64,000 bases of DNA, from the NCBI GenBank assembly GCA_030248225.1, contig JASANE010028153.1, forward strand, positions 62,001 to 126,000, given 5' to 3'. Positions 40,937-52,738 of the stretch are shown here, one piece after another. Numbering within the stretch: the first letter of the stretch is position 1; the number at the start of each line of letters is the position of its first letter. The position numbers were made by a program, and so were the translations under genes. The stretch is from Trileptium ribeirensis (Eukaryota > Nematoda > Enoplea > Enoplida > Thoracostomopsidae). Under the pieces are notes generated by a model. It did not search any database. It saw only the letters and a list, made by a program, of their open reading frames with translations, and was not told the DNA's origin.

Positions 40937-43900
40937 TGTTTTGAGTTTAAGTAAAATCCGAATGAAGACTGAGCATTAAACACTGAATCTGCAGATCGGT
41001 CACATGACACGCTGAACCATTAGCCAAGTTTTCTATAACGTATCCTGCGTTACATTGCGCTGCTTTTGGACTTTAAGTGCAAGAAACCTTAACTGCAGCA
41101 GATATGTCACATTAAGTAATCAGACCGGCCAGAAATGAAATCTCTAAAGCACGTGATCGTGGCAATGGCCGAAACACTGACAGCTAGCTAATCCAGATTT
41201 CGTGTATACAGCCTGCAAAACCTGTACACATCTAGAGATCGATGCACTATTCCTTGCGTTTGTATAGTTCAACACAAGAGAAAATAATAAACAGTATTGC
41301 ATATTTATTTTAATTTATTCAAAGTAACGCAGCGCCAGATTAATAATTAGATGCTTATCTATGGTAAATCAACTTGTCTATAAGGCGTTTTACGCACCAT
41401 ACGTTTTTAGTTTTGCTAGTGAACATTTTGCGGTAAAGCTACCGCAAAGCCTTCACAATGCTTATGCTGTTGCACCCATTGCTTTTATTTATATATATAC
41501 ATTCTTTTATTGATCTGTGATTATATGGGAAAATCATATCTTTGCAACTCTTACACCTATTATTCATTCAATTTTCCTTTTGTCATAGACATCGATTCCG
41601 AAATTTTTCATGCTTCTTTATACTGTCGGTGTCGTATACATTTTTGGAATAGAAAGTATAACTCCATGTGTGGTAATGGCGATGGATGAAACATTTACAT
41701 GTGTATCAAGACGTCTACTGTCTTGCATGTTACATGTGTAAAAATGTCGTCCGTATTCCGTAAAGCGGCTTGCGACTAACGCCACTTGTGTAGAGAAAAC
41801 TACTGTAACCTACAATGATTGATGTACTTGATTCGCTGAATGAAGCCCGTTATACATTAAAGTAAACGTTAGAACGGAAGGTTCCGAACCGATAGCCTCC
41901 ATGATTTTGTGTTAGTCTCAGTAATAAGCCTTATATAAAATCTAGAACTTAGGGGGGCAGTATAATGGTATAAATGGCAGTCAGTTGTTGTGTTACTGGG
42001 AAAGGTATTCTCTACACGAATGCTTGGTTAAAAAGAATAGAAAGTGAGGAAGGATGATAGCTGACATTTCCGGGCTATCGTTACAATGAACGGCGGCCGA
42101 ATGGCCTTAACGTTTAGTAGGAGAGGGTCGGCTCAGCCTTGGGTGATGACAAGAAGGTCGGTATCATTTCTCCAAGACAGGCAGTCAAATAAATGCAATC
42201 ACTAACTTGAGAATTTTGAAGGTACTTGAGTTATCTAGAGATCACCCTTCAGTGACCGCAGTATAGCAAAATGTCGCCCCGTAAAGTGCAATGGACCATA
42301 GGGTTAAATTACATTATGCAGTTTTTGTGATGTACTGTAACACAATCTCCTGTAACAAGGAGTCTGAGCACGAGGGTTCAGGTGTCAGAGTAATCTGTTA
42401 AAATTTTGTGCGATTGTAACTAAATAGTGTGGCATTAATTTTGTATACATTTTGTGTGGAAATTAACACAAATACTTTCAGTTGTATGGCGTACAAATAC
42501 TACATCAGTTGTGCACCAATTTGTACTTTAATGACTGTACCAATTCTTACTTTAATATATGACTATGTTAACATAAGTTGTAACTAACTGAGCACAACAC
42601 ATGTGTAACTTATTGCACATAACTGTTATGAATAGTAACAGGAATATAGGAATATGTGTGGTTATTTACATATCCTTTGTATGAATCTACACGTAAGAAA
42701 AGTATGATTTGTTACTTATATATAACGTATGAAATTAAATACAAAATATGTATATATGATAATTTCCACATAATGCACATGAAATTGCATTCAAACATGC
42801 ATGATTATTTACATATTTATGAGAAATTTCTGATAATAAACGTGTTTTGTAGCACATAACGTGTTTGAAGCTATATAAATGAAACATCATAAAATTGAAA
42901 TGATTCAGACAAATTCCAATTATTTATAAACATTCATACATGAGGTGTATTTTAGTTACCATAAATATTTATAGAAATTCATGCATTATACATTTATTTT
43001 TAATACAAGTGTATATGAAAATCCATACAATTGTGTAAGTTGCTTTTCATACAAATATATTCGTACAATGGATGTGTTGTATTTATGATACAATTATATG
43101 TAGACACATACAATATGAGGTAGGTTTCATACTTTAAAGTGCTAAAATCCCAAACAACTACAATGGTATTAATACAAGCGAATATATAAATTCAAGCAAA
43201 AGAAAAAAGCGTTGCGTTAGACGCTATACGAAATGTTTTTGATATTCATACATTATAAATATAGTAACTGCCGCTTAAAATGCGTACGTAAACCAGCCCA
43301 CACAAGTAAGGTATGTCACAGTTATGCATATATGTATGACCATACATGCAGACGCTCCGACGTCTCGAAGGTCGTTAGAGGGGAAAGTCGTAAAGAGGCC
43401 TTTGCGGAAGGGGAGGTCTTCTGGGAAAGTGTTGGAAAAAGTTGACGCCCCGGGATTCTCATTTTTCCCAATTATGCATCCAATTTTCACCCTACCCGTT
43501 AAAAACCTACCTTATATATGTCATACTTTATACATGCAAAAGTGGATACCCAACGTGAGGTTCTCGGGGAGCTCATAAAGTAACAAAAATTTGTTCCGAC
43601 CACCCTAGTTTTGAGTTTGAGAGCCGTCAAATATTTCTCGATCGTGTTAGTTTTGATTTGGGTTCGTTATACACCGTGTCAAAACTATGGGTCGGAATAA
43701 ATTTTTATCCTTGATACCATGATCTTCCAAAGTTAAGGATAACCACAAAAAGAACAGGTCGAATTGTATCGCTTCATGTCCGACGCTTTTATTTAGTAAT
43801 TTCAAAGAGTGTCATACTCTTCTGAAGATCGTCATAAACTCGTGAGTTCGGTTCGGATTGTCTCAGTGGTTAAATGTTTAGAGTTCTGCTGTCATAATTG

Positions 43901-44100
43901 AACGCAGCGTTTTATATCAAAAGGTAATATGAGTATTACTGTTGGTGTGGTGTGAATCCAATCTATGTTGTATAATAATTTGGCGTTATTTATTTTTATG
44001 TTCAATGCTGTTTTTGAACTGTTCAAGTTATGTGCACTTTAAAATAAAGATTTTTATTGTATTGCAAAGTTGGGTGTGTATAGGTAGCTATAGGTAAATT
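40937..44100. other. Intergenic, AT-rich; palindromic stretch 42430-43330
   Basis: Between about 42430 and 43330 the sequence alternates TGTATG and CATACA words on both strands (for example TGAAAATCCATACAATTG), suggesting an old foldback element or low-complexity drift. No gene recognised. Confidence 0.4.
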
Positions 44101-44686
44101 GGTTCTTTTCCATTATCCCCCAGCCCGCGTTTGCCCAAAAATGGTCAGACTCTGGAAATTTTTTGGTATTTTTGTGATCCTCGAGACCTCCCCTGATCAT
44201 CTCAACCAAAAAATTGAATTTTTAAAATTATAGATTTTTTCGGGTCCCAAATAACCCCCTTATAAACCCAAAAATATATTTTTCTTCAAAATTGGATTTT
44301 TACATTCGCCGCGGCTTGAGCTATGTGTAAGGGTGCTATTTTAAACGGGATCCGACAAAAGCATCCTAAGTTATGGCCAAAAACTTCAACTGCTGAGGCT
44401 CTCAGACTCCGATATTTTTGGCCATAACTTAGGAACATGTTACCGGACCTCGCTAAAAATACCACATTTACACTCAGCTCGTCAGGCTGCATCGGATGGT
44501 GGGTATTAAATTTTGAAGAAATTTTTTTTGGATTCCCAAGGGGGGACCCGAAAAAATCCAAAATTTTAAAAATTCAATTTTTGGTTGAAATGATCAGGGG
44601 ACTCGAGGATCACAAAAATACCAAAATTTCCAGAATCTGACCATTTTTGGGCAAATGCGGGCTGGGGGAGATAATGGAAAAGAACC
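44101..44686. repeat. Foldback element, complete copy
   Basis: The ends GGTTCTTTTCCATTATC and its complement GATAATGGAAAAGAACC bound a 586-bp element whose two halves are reverse complements almost throughout. Flanks GGTAAATT and GGTGAATC may be a worn 8-bp target duplication. Same family as 5190-5735. Confidence 0.85.
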
Positions 44687-45103
44687 GGTGAATCACTGTA
44701 GGCCAAGACGTATATAAATGGGAGATCCGAGATAAGGCTGGCCCTGATCACACGAATCAGTGGTGTTTATTTTTTTACCTTAAAATCTAGAAAAGTGCGA
44801 ATACACCCGTATCCCATGGTTCTCCTCACACTTTAAAAGTATGGAACCGTATTTTCGAGACGTGATGGGAGTTTTTATTATGCTATCAAAAGAGTTGTAT
44901 CGCCAAATTGCTGTACTTACAGAAGCACGTAAACTTCTCTAAAGACTAACGACTAAAGTTTAATATAGCATATTTAGCTCCTGTATTCACGTGTCTAGTA
45001 GGTGTCCCAAATTTGCGACGCTCGTTGTGACAACAAATTTTTCTAAACCTGGAACTGAATGTGGGCTAGATAGATGATTATTTTTGGCTTTATATTCTCT
45101 TAG
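44687..45103. other. Short unique spacer before BEL2
   Basis: No coding content. It ends in CTTAG, the BEL2 target duplication. Confidence 0.6.
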
Positions 45104-45464
45104 TGTAAGGATAGCACAGCGATACTCGACAGACGCGATAGATCAAAGGTGAAACAAAAGGACGAATCGCGAAAACACTCGAGCAGAAACGATTAACAGT
45201 GCTGCCTCAAATATAACGATAAGGAAAAAACCTCACCTGGTCAGAAACTGAACACTCCAATCGCAGAAGAGAATAATATATATCTGTATGAATAATATGC
45301 AAATTAAGCTGAATGCCATGTTTCGCAAAGATTCTAACTTTTACATCAACTTTCGAGTGCTTTTGTCATCAGTCTGACCATAAATTCAAAGCGTAGGCGA
45401 CTATCTAGAACATTGGCTACAGATTGGCTTGCAGCGTTAAGTCATCGAGCAAATCGGCTTGACA
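45104..45464 (-). repeat. BEL2 3' LTR (element orientation)
   Basis: 361 bp, TG...CA, paired with 52354-52733. Confidence 0.95.
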
Positions 45465-45509
45465 CTCCCGGCCGGATGACAACCCTGGACCGTGATGAAA
45501 TCGCCGTTT

Positions 45510-46648
45510 TTATGGCCGAATTGACGGCTTGTAGCGTTGAGGCGTCATGCTGTAGTTGACACAGCGCAACCGCGGAATATACTTGCAGAATTCCATCCAC
45601 ATTTGACGAATGCCGAGCGGACCAAGATGAAATCCATCATATTTATCTATGACGAGGAACTCGTGGTTGAAATCTCCGTTAATCTCTAAGATGGAATTGC
45701 GGTTGCAAGTCCAATTGATGCACGCCCTTGGCTTGCACGATTTCGGAAACAGTGGCATTGAACCGGTCGACTCCGCGCTTAGTCGGCAATGGAACAGCCC
45801 AACTGAAGAGGATTTCTATCGCCGGATCGAGAAGCTTGAGCTCATCCAGGAAATGCTGCAAACAAGCGAACTCTTCTTCTTGAACATGAAGAGGCAATTT
45901 GCCAATATTAACCCCACAGTTTACGACGGTGATTCCATATTCGCTGACGTCGATTACGTGAGCGAAATCAATTAGATCCTTGTATATTCCACCGCTGACG
46001 GTTTTGACCATTCCGCATTCAATATGATTGACAGTGACTGAAAATAGAATCTGATAAAATCAACGCAAACATCCGAAACGGAAATATCGAAAGCGGTTCG
46101 ACGTCTGTCAGGCCCAAAAGACAGTCTATACCCCACGTAGGCTGAACCGAGCTGGAGAGCGACCTGTACCCTGCACCCAACGCCGATCCGGGAATGTTGA
46201 ATCCCGGGAAGAAATGTGCACACGGAACCCGACTTTCTCGAACACCACAGGACCAAACCATTTCGAACGCACCCGAACAAACGATGAACTTAGGTCGCTT
46301 ACCATCGAGTTCGATCAGCAGATCCATAAACGCAGCTCGGAATTTGCTATCAGGCTGACGTAGCTCGTCGATTATCACATCGGCATATATTCCATCGCCA
46401 TTAATCATCCATGCAGCGTCCAACCCATCGTTGACTTCAATCCAGTTATGAAACGAAGTCGGATGCGACCGAACGCCGTGATTTTTGATGAATCGATCAG
46501 CGAGGGCATGTTGACCGCTAGCTGTGAAATGTTCGTGCTACCGTTGCTGTTCGATAGACGTTCCAGACGCGTTGCCGGAGACCAAACAGTTGCACCTGCG
46601 AAAACGCGAGACGGTGCTGTTGTTGCCGACAAGAACTTGTTGACTCAT
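45510..46648 (-). pseudogene. BEL2 ORF3: NADAR-like plus SGNH/GDSL-type hydrolase, broken
   Basis: The ATG at 46648 lies 7 nt after the acceptor-like TTTGCAATTTTAG. It aligns with BEL1 ORF3 without gaps over the first 37 codons, where BEL1 Trp37 (after SIEATR) is a TAG here (after SIEQQR, 46540-46538). The frame then continues with FHNWIEVNDGLDAAWM, VCSGAFEMVWSCG and FFPGFNIPGSALG. The SGNH Ser block LILSDS (about 46040), VSGGIYKD, VVNCGVN and the DGFHLGPLG His block are all present. Frameshifts occur near 46025 and 45690. The Asp after CGVN is Ile here. Retained blocks in a diverged copy argue that ORF3 was under selection before this copy decayed. Confidence 0.75.
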
Positions 46649-46790
46649 GGCGAAGCTAAAATTGCAAATTAGTTTTGTTTAATGACCGTGTGTAATGTTA
46701 GACAATGTTTCCCGAATGTTCAATGTTTAGCGTTTCAAAGTTTTAGGGGGCCCACTTGGCATTTAAAAGGTCCCTCTCCGTCCCGAACTG

Positions 46791-47219
46791 TCAATGTTCA
46801 GTCGATTGGGATTCCGAATCGGAACCATTAGGCTGTTCGGAGGCTAACCGCTGTCGTTCAGTGGTCGTTCTTATTTGACGTACGGAAGAGCTACTGCGAA
46901 AGGGACCAAAGCGAGCAGCATGAACAGACAAATCGGCGCCTATTTCTGGTGGATACAACAACATAATCGTACGAATTAATCGGCGACCAGACGCAAGTAG
47001 CACAGTCGCAGACCTGACCTTGCCGTTCCGACTGTGATGCAATGACGCGATCTTACCGAACTTCCAGCACATTCGTTGAACGTTGTTCTCCTTCACCAGG
47101 ACAACTGAGCCGACTTCAGGATCCACTGCACTGGTGTTCCTTTGGCGTTTCGTATGCGTGTATTCACGAAGGCTTAGTTGATACTGATTTTGCCATATCT
47201 GCCAGAACCTCTTAGTCAC
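46791..47219 (-). pseudogene. BEL2 pol C-terminal DUF5641-like segment
   Basis: Reads RFWQIWQNQYQLSLREYT and VGSVVLVKENNVQRMCWKFG KIASLH-type sequence, the integrase C-terminal region of BEL/Pao. Separated from the integrase core by a frame break near 47225-47290. Confidence 0.85.
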
Positions 47220-47290
47220 CGCTTGTAAACGTTTTCATTTGGCAATCAAGACACCTTCCCCATTGGACGCAGCCCGAAAATGTCGACTGT

Positions 47291-47878
47291 CTACATTGGC
47301 AACGATCCGAGTGAACTCTTCATCAGAAAGTGCTCAGGAGCCGATGTCTGTGGATCCATTTCTGAACCCCCACGCACAAGGGGTCGAGAATTTATGACGC
47401 CTGCAATTTGATACACCAACGTTCTCAGTTCTACTGGAGTTGCCAATATCGATTGAAATGCTTTCTTCAGCGAACGATTTACGAGTCCGACCAGTCGCTC
47501 GTAAAAGCCGCCCATCCAGAGCGCCCTCTCAACGGTGAAGTCCCACTTGATGCTCTGTGAGCTGGAAAAGTCCTGCGCAGTGCCACTTTGAATGACATCT
47601 CGCCATAGATTTGTCAACAAGCGCTCAGCCCGACGAAACTGCGTTCCGTTATCCGAGACGACAAGCGAAGGAACGCCATAAACAGAGATAAACCGACAAA
47701 AACAAAGCAAAAATTCCTCAGAAGTGAGGTTATCGACAATTTCCAGGTGAATTGCTCGAACGATCATACAGGTAAACAAGAAGACCCAAGCCTTTCGACT
47801 GCTCTCATCTGGCTTTTTCACATATAACGGACCCAGGTAATCGATCCCAGCGCTACTGAACGGTGGTGCTTCCATCAC
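47291..47878 (-). pseudogene. BEL2 integrase core
   Basis: An open segment with all three DDE blocks: AGIDYLGPLYV, VVSDNGTQF and LWMGGFYERLVG. It catalysed strand transfer of the cDNA. The upstream zinc finger is split off by a frame break. Confidence 0.9.
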
Positions 47879-47963
47879 ACGCGACTCAGGAAGCGGGGGC
47901 TGAGGTGGTGCCCGAAACGGACCACCTTCGACTCGCTTACAAATTCGACATCGACGAATAAGT

Positions 47964-49408
47964 TTACGTACAGTGCTCCGACGATGGATTACCCAACCTC
48001 TGGCGCAAAATTGCCAGGGTGTGTGCAGTTACTAAATCAGTGAATACCGACGACTTCGGCAACAACATGGGATGCTTGGCATCGTATCCAAGCGCAGTAT
48101 TATGGATCCGACCCGAGCAACGAAGAATTCCATTGATATCACGAAACAAATTGAGTTGTCGGCCGATTCCTTTTGGCCAAATCGAACCTTCGAAAGACGT
48201 CAACTCCGGAAAATTTTCAGCTTGAATTCTGCGAACCCAGAACTGCAGGGCGCCCTCGATTTCAGGTGCTGAAAGCGGACCCGATATGCGCTCACTCAGG
48301 ATCTTTCGGGAATTTGCAATGAAGCGGAAGACGAATGCTGTGGTGCGAAGCAATCTGGACAACGACGAAAATCGTGAAATGTCGATCACAGCTGGCAGAC
48401 AGGCACTCGATTCTTGACATTCAGAAACCAGAATATCACCTTCGACAGTGTTTGTAGCAACACAATTCTCAGTATATGGCCAATATCGATCACGCAACAC
48501 AAGCCAGAGCGGCCCTTTCCATCAGAGCTTGACGTTCCTTAGTGACATTGTGTCACAACCTCTTGACGGAATGTCCGCCTGATTGGCAGCAGACGGCACA
48601 AAACGAAACGAGACGTTGTCGTGTTTACGAATTTCCTGTAGTCTGTTTTTAACGAATCTCGAGGACACTCGCGACCGTTTGATCCAATGGAGAGTACATT
48701 GCGAATCGGTCCAAACAACGAGCTGAGATATATGTGACGATAACTGCTGTCCAACGATTGAAAGTAATCGGACACCGATCACCGCAGCAATTAATTCCAG
48801 CCGATAAATTGTTAGTGAATTCTGCAGCGCTGCATGTCTAGTTTTTCACAATATCACGTCATACGTTACAGAGCTTCCGCTATTCTGCCTCAAATAAACG
48901 ACTTCCACGCTAGCTTTCCTTGATGCGTCGCAGAACACGTGGAGTTGTGATTCTACGGAGGCTTTATCCGCCACGAATCTGGAATCTCGACTTGTGAAAG
49001 TGTTTTTAAGATTCTTTTGACCTTGTCAAACTCCTTGAGTAGTGGCTCTGCCAGCTGCTCATCCCTTGTCACTCCAGATTTCCACATCATTTAATTGCAT
49101 CGTGACTGGAGCCAGCCATCTGAGCGATTTGAAAACACGAGCGACAAACTTAACGACCCCTCTTTTTGTGCTGACTGATGACTTGGACTTGAAGCCACTG
49201 CGAAAGATGTCTCTATCCGGGTTCCATACCAGTCGTAGTACTTTTGGCTCATTAGACGACCTTCTGTCAGATGCATCGAAACTCTGCTGAACAACAGAAG
49301 AGTTGCAATAACATTCCCGGAGGTTCATGCAGGCTGCTTTAAAGATGCCGTTGGACTTTTTGCATATGCTTTACTGCGGCTGCCTCGTCGTCCTCGCCTG
49401 TTATCACG
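47964..49408 (-). pseudogene. BEL2 RNase H region and integrase zinc finger, several frame breaks
   Basis: Pieces in different frames: VVWTDSQCTLHWIKRS and FRFVPSAANQADIPSRGC (48522-48782), RISGPLSAPEIEGALQFWVR and YDAKHPMLLPKSSVFTDLV (47964-48500). They correspond in order to the BEL1 RNase H-to-integrase linker. Confidence 0.85.
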
Positions 49409-50439
49409 TTATCGACGTAGTGGTTCGTTAGCATTTTGTTGCGACATCTCCTCCAGACTTGTCTCGTGTTGACACACTGCATTCGACAACACAAACGGAC
49501 ATGAAATTGCGCCGAACGGAATCCGACAAAACCTGTAGATGATCAAGTTGTCCCCTTCCGGCGGTTGAGACAGATCCTGGATCCACAGGAAGCGTGTGAA
49601 ATCACGATCCTGTTGTTCTAATCCTATCTGCAGGAACGCCTTTTCGATGTCACTGACCAAATCGATCAGCTGCAACCGGAAACGCAGCAGCAGTCCGCAC
49701 ATGTCTTCGAGAAGAACAGGACCTCGATTCAAACTGTCATTCAAGCTGAAAGCATCCTTTCGTGACTTTGATGAGGCGTCATATACGATGTGCAGCTTGG
49801 TAGTTGATTTTCCAGGCGTAATCACACAATGATGCGGCATACGATATACGACCAATCCCTTGGTTACTGCAGGCGCTTCCTCGACGACACCGTTCTTAAT
49901 CTGTTCCTGAATTGTTTCGTTATATGTAGTTAGGATTTCTGGATGTCTACTCATTTGACGAATGGCTGAACGCAGCCTCCCGTACGCTACGTCAAAATTG
50001 TCTGAAAGTTCCGAACAATTCTCTTTCCATGGCCAACGGGACTGGTAACGACCATCTGCCGACTGCTCAAGCGTGTCTGTGTGGAAACGCAAAGCATCAT
50101 TGTCTCCTGACAGCTGCTTTTTGGCTCTTTGATCCCTATGTCTTCTAGATTCCAGAATCGCTTAAGAGAGAAATTTGGATCTGCAACACCGGTCCAGGTA
50201 TTCAGAAGCATGACTGTAATCGTTTCAGGACCTGGGATATCGGTTTCAACGCGACCAGAAACAATATAGCCCAGACGAGACTGCAAAAGAATTGGGCCAT
50301 CCGGATATTGGATGCGCTCCGTGCCCAAAAACGAGTAGTAATAATCAAGTCCAATCAAGACGTCGATTGGAACGAATTCTGGCTGTGCGACAATTGGCTC
50401 CGACAATGGTAGCAGTTGCATCTCCTGATATTTTTCCAA
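49409..50439 (-). pseudogene. BEL2 reverse transcriptase region
   Basis: Two overlapping frames: VPIDVLIGLDYYYSFLG (before the break near 50090), then HIVYDASSKSRKDAFSLND, GPVLLEDMCGLLLRFRLQL, DIEKAFLQIGL and TRFLWIQD. The catalytic box reads YVDN at 49419-49408, as in BEL1. Confidence 0.9.
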
Positions 50440-50514
50440 GTTGATCGGAATTTTCTGAGTCGGGCACGTTATAGTTGGAACAACACTGGCGACAATCTGT
50501 TCCGTTGACTCATC

Positions 50515-51054
50515 TCAGCACCTTACTGTCAGATTCACCAGGTTAAACTTGTCAGTGCAATGTTTTGAAGATTGGAAGCCAGCCACCGATGCCAAATTCT
50601 GGCCAATAACAGGCAGATTTAATTCGCGTCGCTTCTGCTCCGTGATAAACGTTCGTGAAATGGCAGTGTCAAACAGTATTCTACCAGTAGTGGATTTGGC
50701 ATCTTCAGACCCCGACAACAGAGCGACAGGTGTTTGCAGTATTGTCTGTGTTTTGCCCGACTGCCAAACGGAGCCCTCAGCTCAATGAAGTTGATCAGCA
50801 GCAACAGACAACCCGGATTCCGATTTCGACGGTGATTTGTCGGCGTTTCCACTGGTAAATTTAGAATAACAGAGACTTCGATGATGTCTCTGCTTTCGGC
50901 AATGCGCGCAAGGAACCCGACGACTGCAATTTTTAGCGACGTGACCTCCGCCCAGACAAACGTAGCAGCGATCTTGAATCTGTGCGCGGCGGGATTTTAT
51001 GTCTGGATACTTGACGCACTGATCAGAATAATGCTTTGGAACCACAAAACCCAC
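50515..51054 (-). pseudogene. BEL2 zinc knuckles and aspartic protease
   Basis: Two CCHC knuckles (CYVCLGGGHVAKNC and CAHCRKQRHHRSLC) and, in another frame, ILFDTAISRTF, where the protease Gly of DTG is Ala. The frame changes near 50790. Confidence 0.85.
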
Positions 51055-52108
51055 ATTTCAGCTCGCGCGAAGTTGAGCTGGAGACAAGAGCTGCAGCTGA
51101 CGACTGTGTTTTTGTGGAAGACGACTTTGGACGACTTGAATTTGGCGCAGCAGGGCGGGAGTCAGGTATGCTGACCGCTGAATCAGCGGCCTTCTCGGTG
51201 CTGGGATCTCCGAAATTGCGCTGGCTTAAATCCCGAGCGTGGATTTCATCCCTGAGCCATTCGCGGAGATTTGACAATGTCCATGACTTGGACCCATTTT
51301 TGCGAAATAATTCCATTTTCACGAATTTTGGCAGCTTCGACAGCATTATTGGCGTGAACACCTGACCAAAGGTGTCTTCGGGCAGACCTAGCGCGACCAG
51401 ACTGCGGATATGCCGCTCGCGTGCATCAGCTGTCGATTGTAGTTGGCCTGTGTCGTGCGTGGACCTTGGCGGAGAAAGCATCGCCTTAAAGTGTGCGAAA
51501 ACTGCAGTTTGTTTGTCCCCAAATCGCTCCTTCAGGATGTTAACGACAGCGTCGTAATTAGCAGCGGTGACTCTGTAGCCCTCGACAGCACTGAGGGCAT
51601 CCCCGGTCAGTAAACTTTTGAGATAGTTTAATTTATCAATGGAGGACAATGAGTTATTTTTATCGATCGAACTTTCGAAACTATCCCAAAACGACTGGAA
51701 TTCTAGCAGTTCCCCTGAAAACGTTGCAATTTCCAGTTTTGGCAACTTTAACTGTGATTTATTTGAGTATCCCGATCCCCTTGGATTGTCAGCTGTTGAT
51801 TGTGAAACACGCGACTGTTGTGAATTAGTAATGAAAACATTTGCCTTAGCAATAGCGCCTAATAGCGTGTCATCATATGCTGCCGTTGCGTCAATTTCCG
51901 CAATAACTTTATCGTATGATAATTCGCTAAAAACCGCGTTATCCGCAGCTTCGAGACTATTTTTATAGCTGGTTAATTTCAAAACAGAAACCTGAATTTG
52001 GTCAATATTGACTGCAACGTTACTTTGTATCATAGGCAAAACAGCGTCTAATTCCTTTTTAACGCACATGCGTATACCCTGCCTACGTTGCTTAGCGGAT
52101 ATTTTCAA
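51023..52108 (-). pseudogene. BEL2 gag
   Basis: A 361-codon open segment with LPKLEIATFSGELLEFQSFW and the DUF1759-type capsid region (VFTPIMLSKLPKFVKMELFR). It extends from a non-ATG codon; the first in-frame ATG is 13 codons in (about 52069). It ends near CGFCGSKALF, where the knuckle region shifts frame. Confidence 0.85.
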
Positions 52109-52335
52109 TCATAGTATAGCACGATCAAAAACAAACGAAGTATTGTGTTCAATAACTGAACACTTTAGATTACAAACGATAGGATGTGTAAACAAAGTTA
52201 TCACAAGTACTGACCAGAAACCCGATCAGTTGCTATTTTGCAACGATACGACATGACTTGTGCTGCGATAATAACCAGAAACTGATTATTTTCTACCCAC
52301 AAAAGAACTAATACTCACTGTTTCGATGCGCCTAG

Positions 52336-52353
52336 TTTGAATCTGAAGGACCA
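52336..52353 (-). other. BEL2 primer binding site
   Basis: Minus-strand TGGTCCTTCAGATTCAAA directly follows the 5' LTR. It shares TGGTCCTTC with BEL1, again compatible with a tRNA-Tyr-type 3' end. Confidence 0.6.
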
Positions 52354-52733
52354 TGTAAGGATAGCACAGCGATACTGGACAGACGCGATAGATCAAAGGT
52401 GAAACAAAAGGACGAATCGCGAAAACACTCGAGCAAGAGACCGAAATTGAAAATTTTTGAAACGATGTAACAGTGCTGCCTCAAATATAACGATAAGGAA
52501 AAACCCCACCTGGTCAGAAACTGAACTCTCCAATCGCACAAGAGAATAATATATATATGAATAATATGCAAATTAAGCTGAATGCCATGTTTCGCAAAGA
52601 TTCTAACTGTTACATCAACTTTCGAGTGCTTTTGTCATCAGTCTGACCTTAAATTCAAAGCGTAGGCGGCAATCTAGAACATTGGCTACAGATTGGCTTG
52701 CAGCGTCAAGTCATCGCGCAAATCGGCTCGACA
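52354..52733 (-). repeat. BEL2 5' LTR (element orientation)
   Basis: 380 bp, TG...CA, carrying about 20 bp extra compared with the other LTR near 52430-52470. Confidence 0.95.
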
Positions 52734-52738
52734 CTTAG

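Larger units (their letters stand above)
45104..52733 (-). mobile_element. BEL2: complete but degenerate BEL/Pao LTR retrotransposon
   Basis: 7630 bp with a perfect 5-bp target duplication CTTAG (45099-45103 and 52734-52738). The LTRs are 361 and 380 bp, start TGTAAGGATAGCACAGCGAT, end CGACA or TGACA and differ by an indel of about 20 bp plus scattered substitutions, so BEL2 is older than BEL1. Gag-pol and ORF3 are recognisable from end to end but cut by many frameshifts and stops. Same domain order as BEL1. The LTR sequences of BEL1 and BEL2 are unrelated, so they are different families of one lineage. Confidence 0.95.

Noticed and set aside
45649..45975. 108-codon plus-strand ORF in BEL2
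   Set aside because: Antisense of ORF3; the minus strand aligns with BEL1 ORF3.
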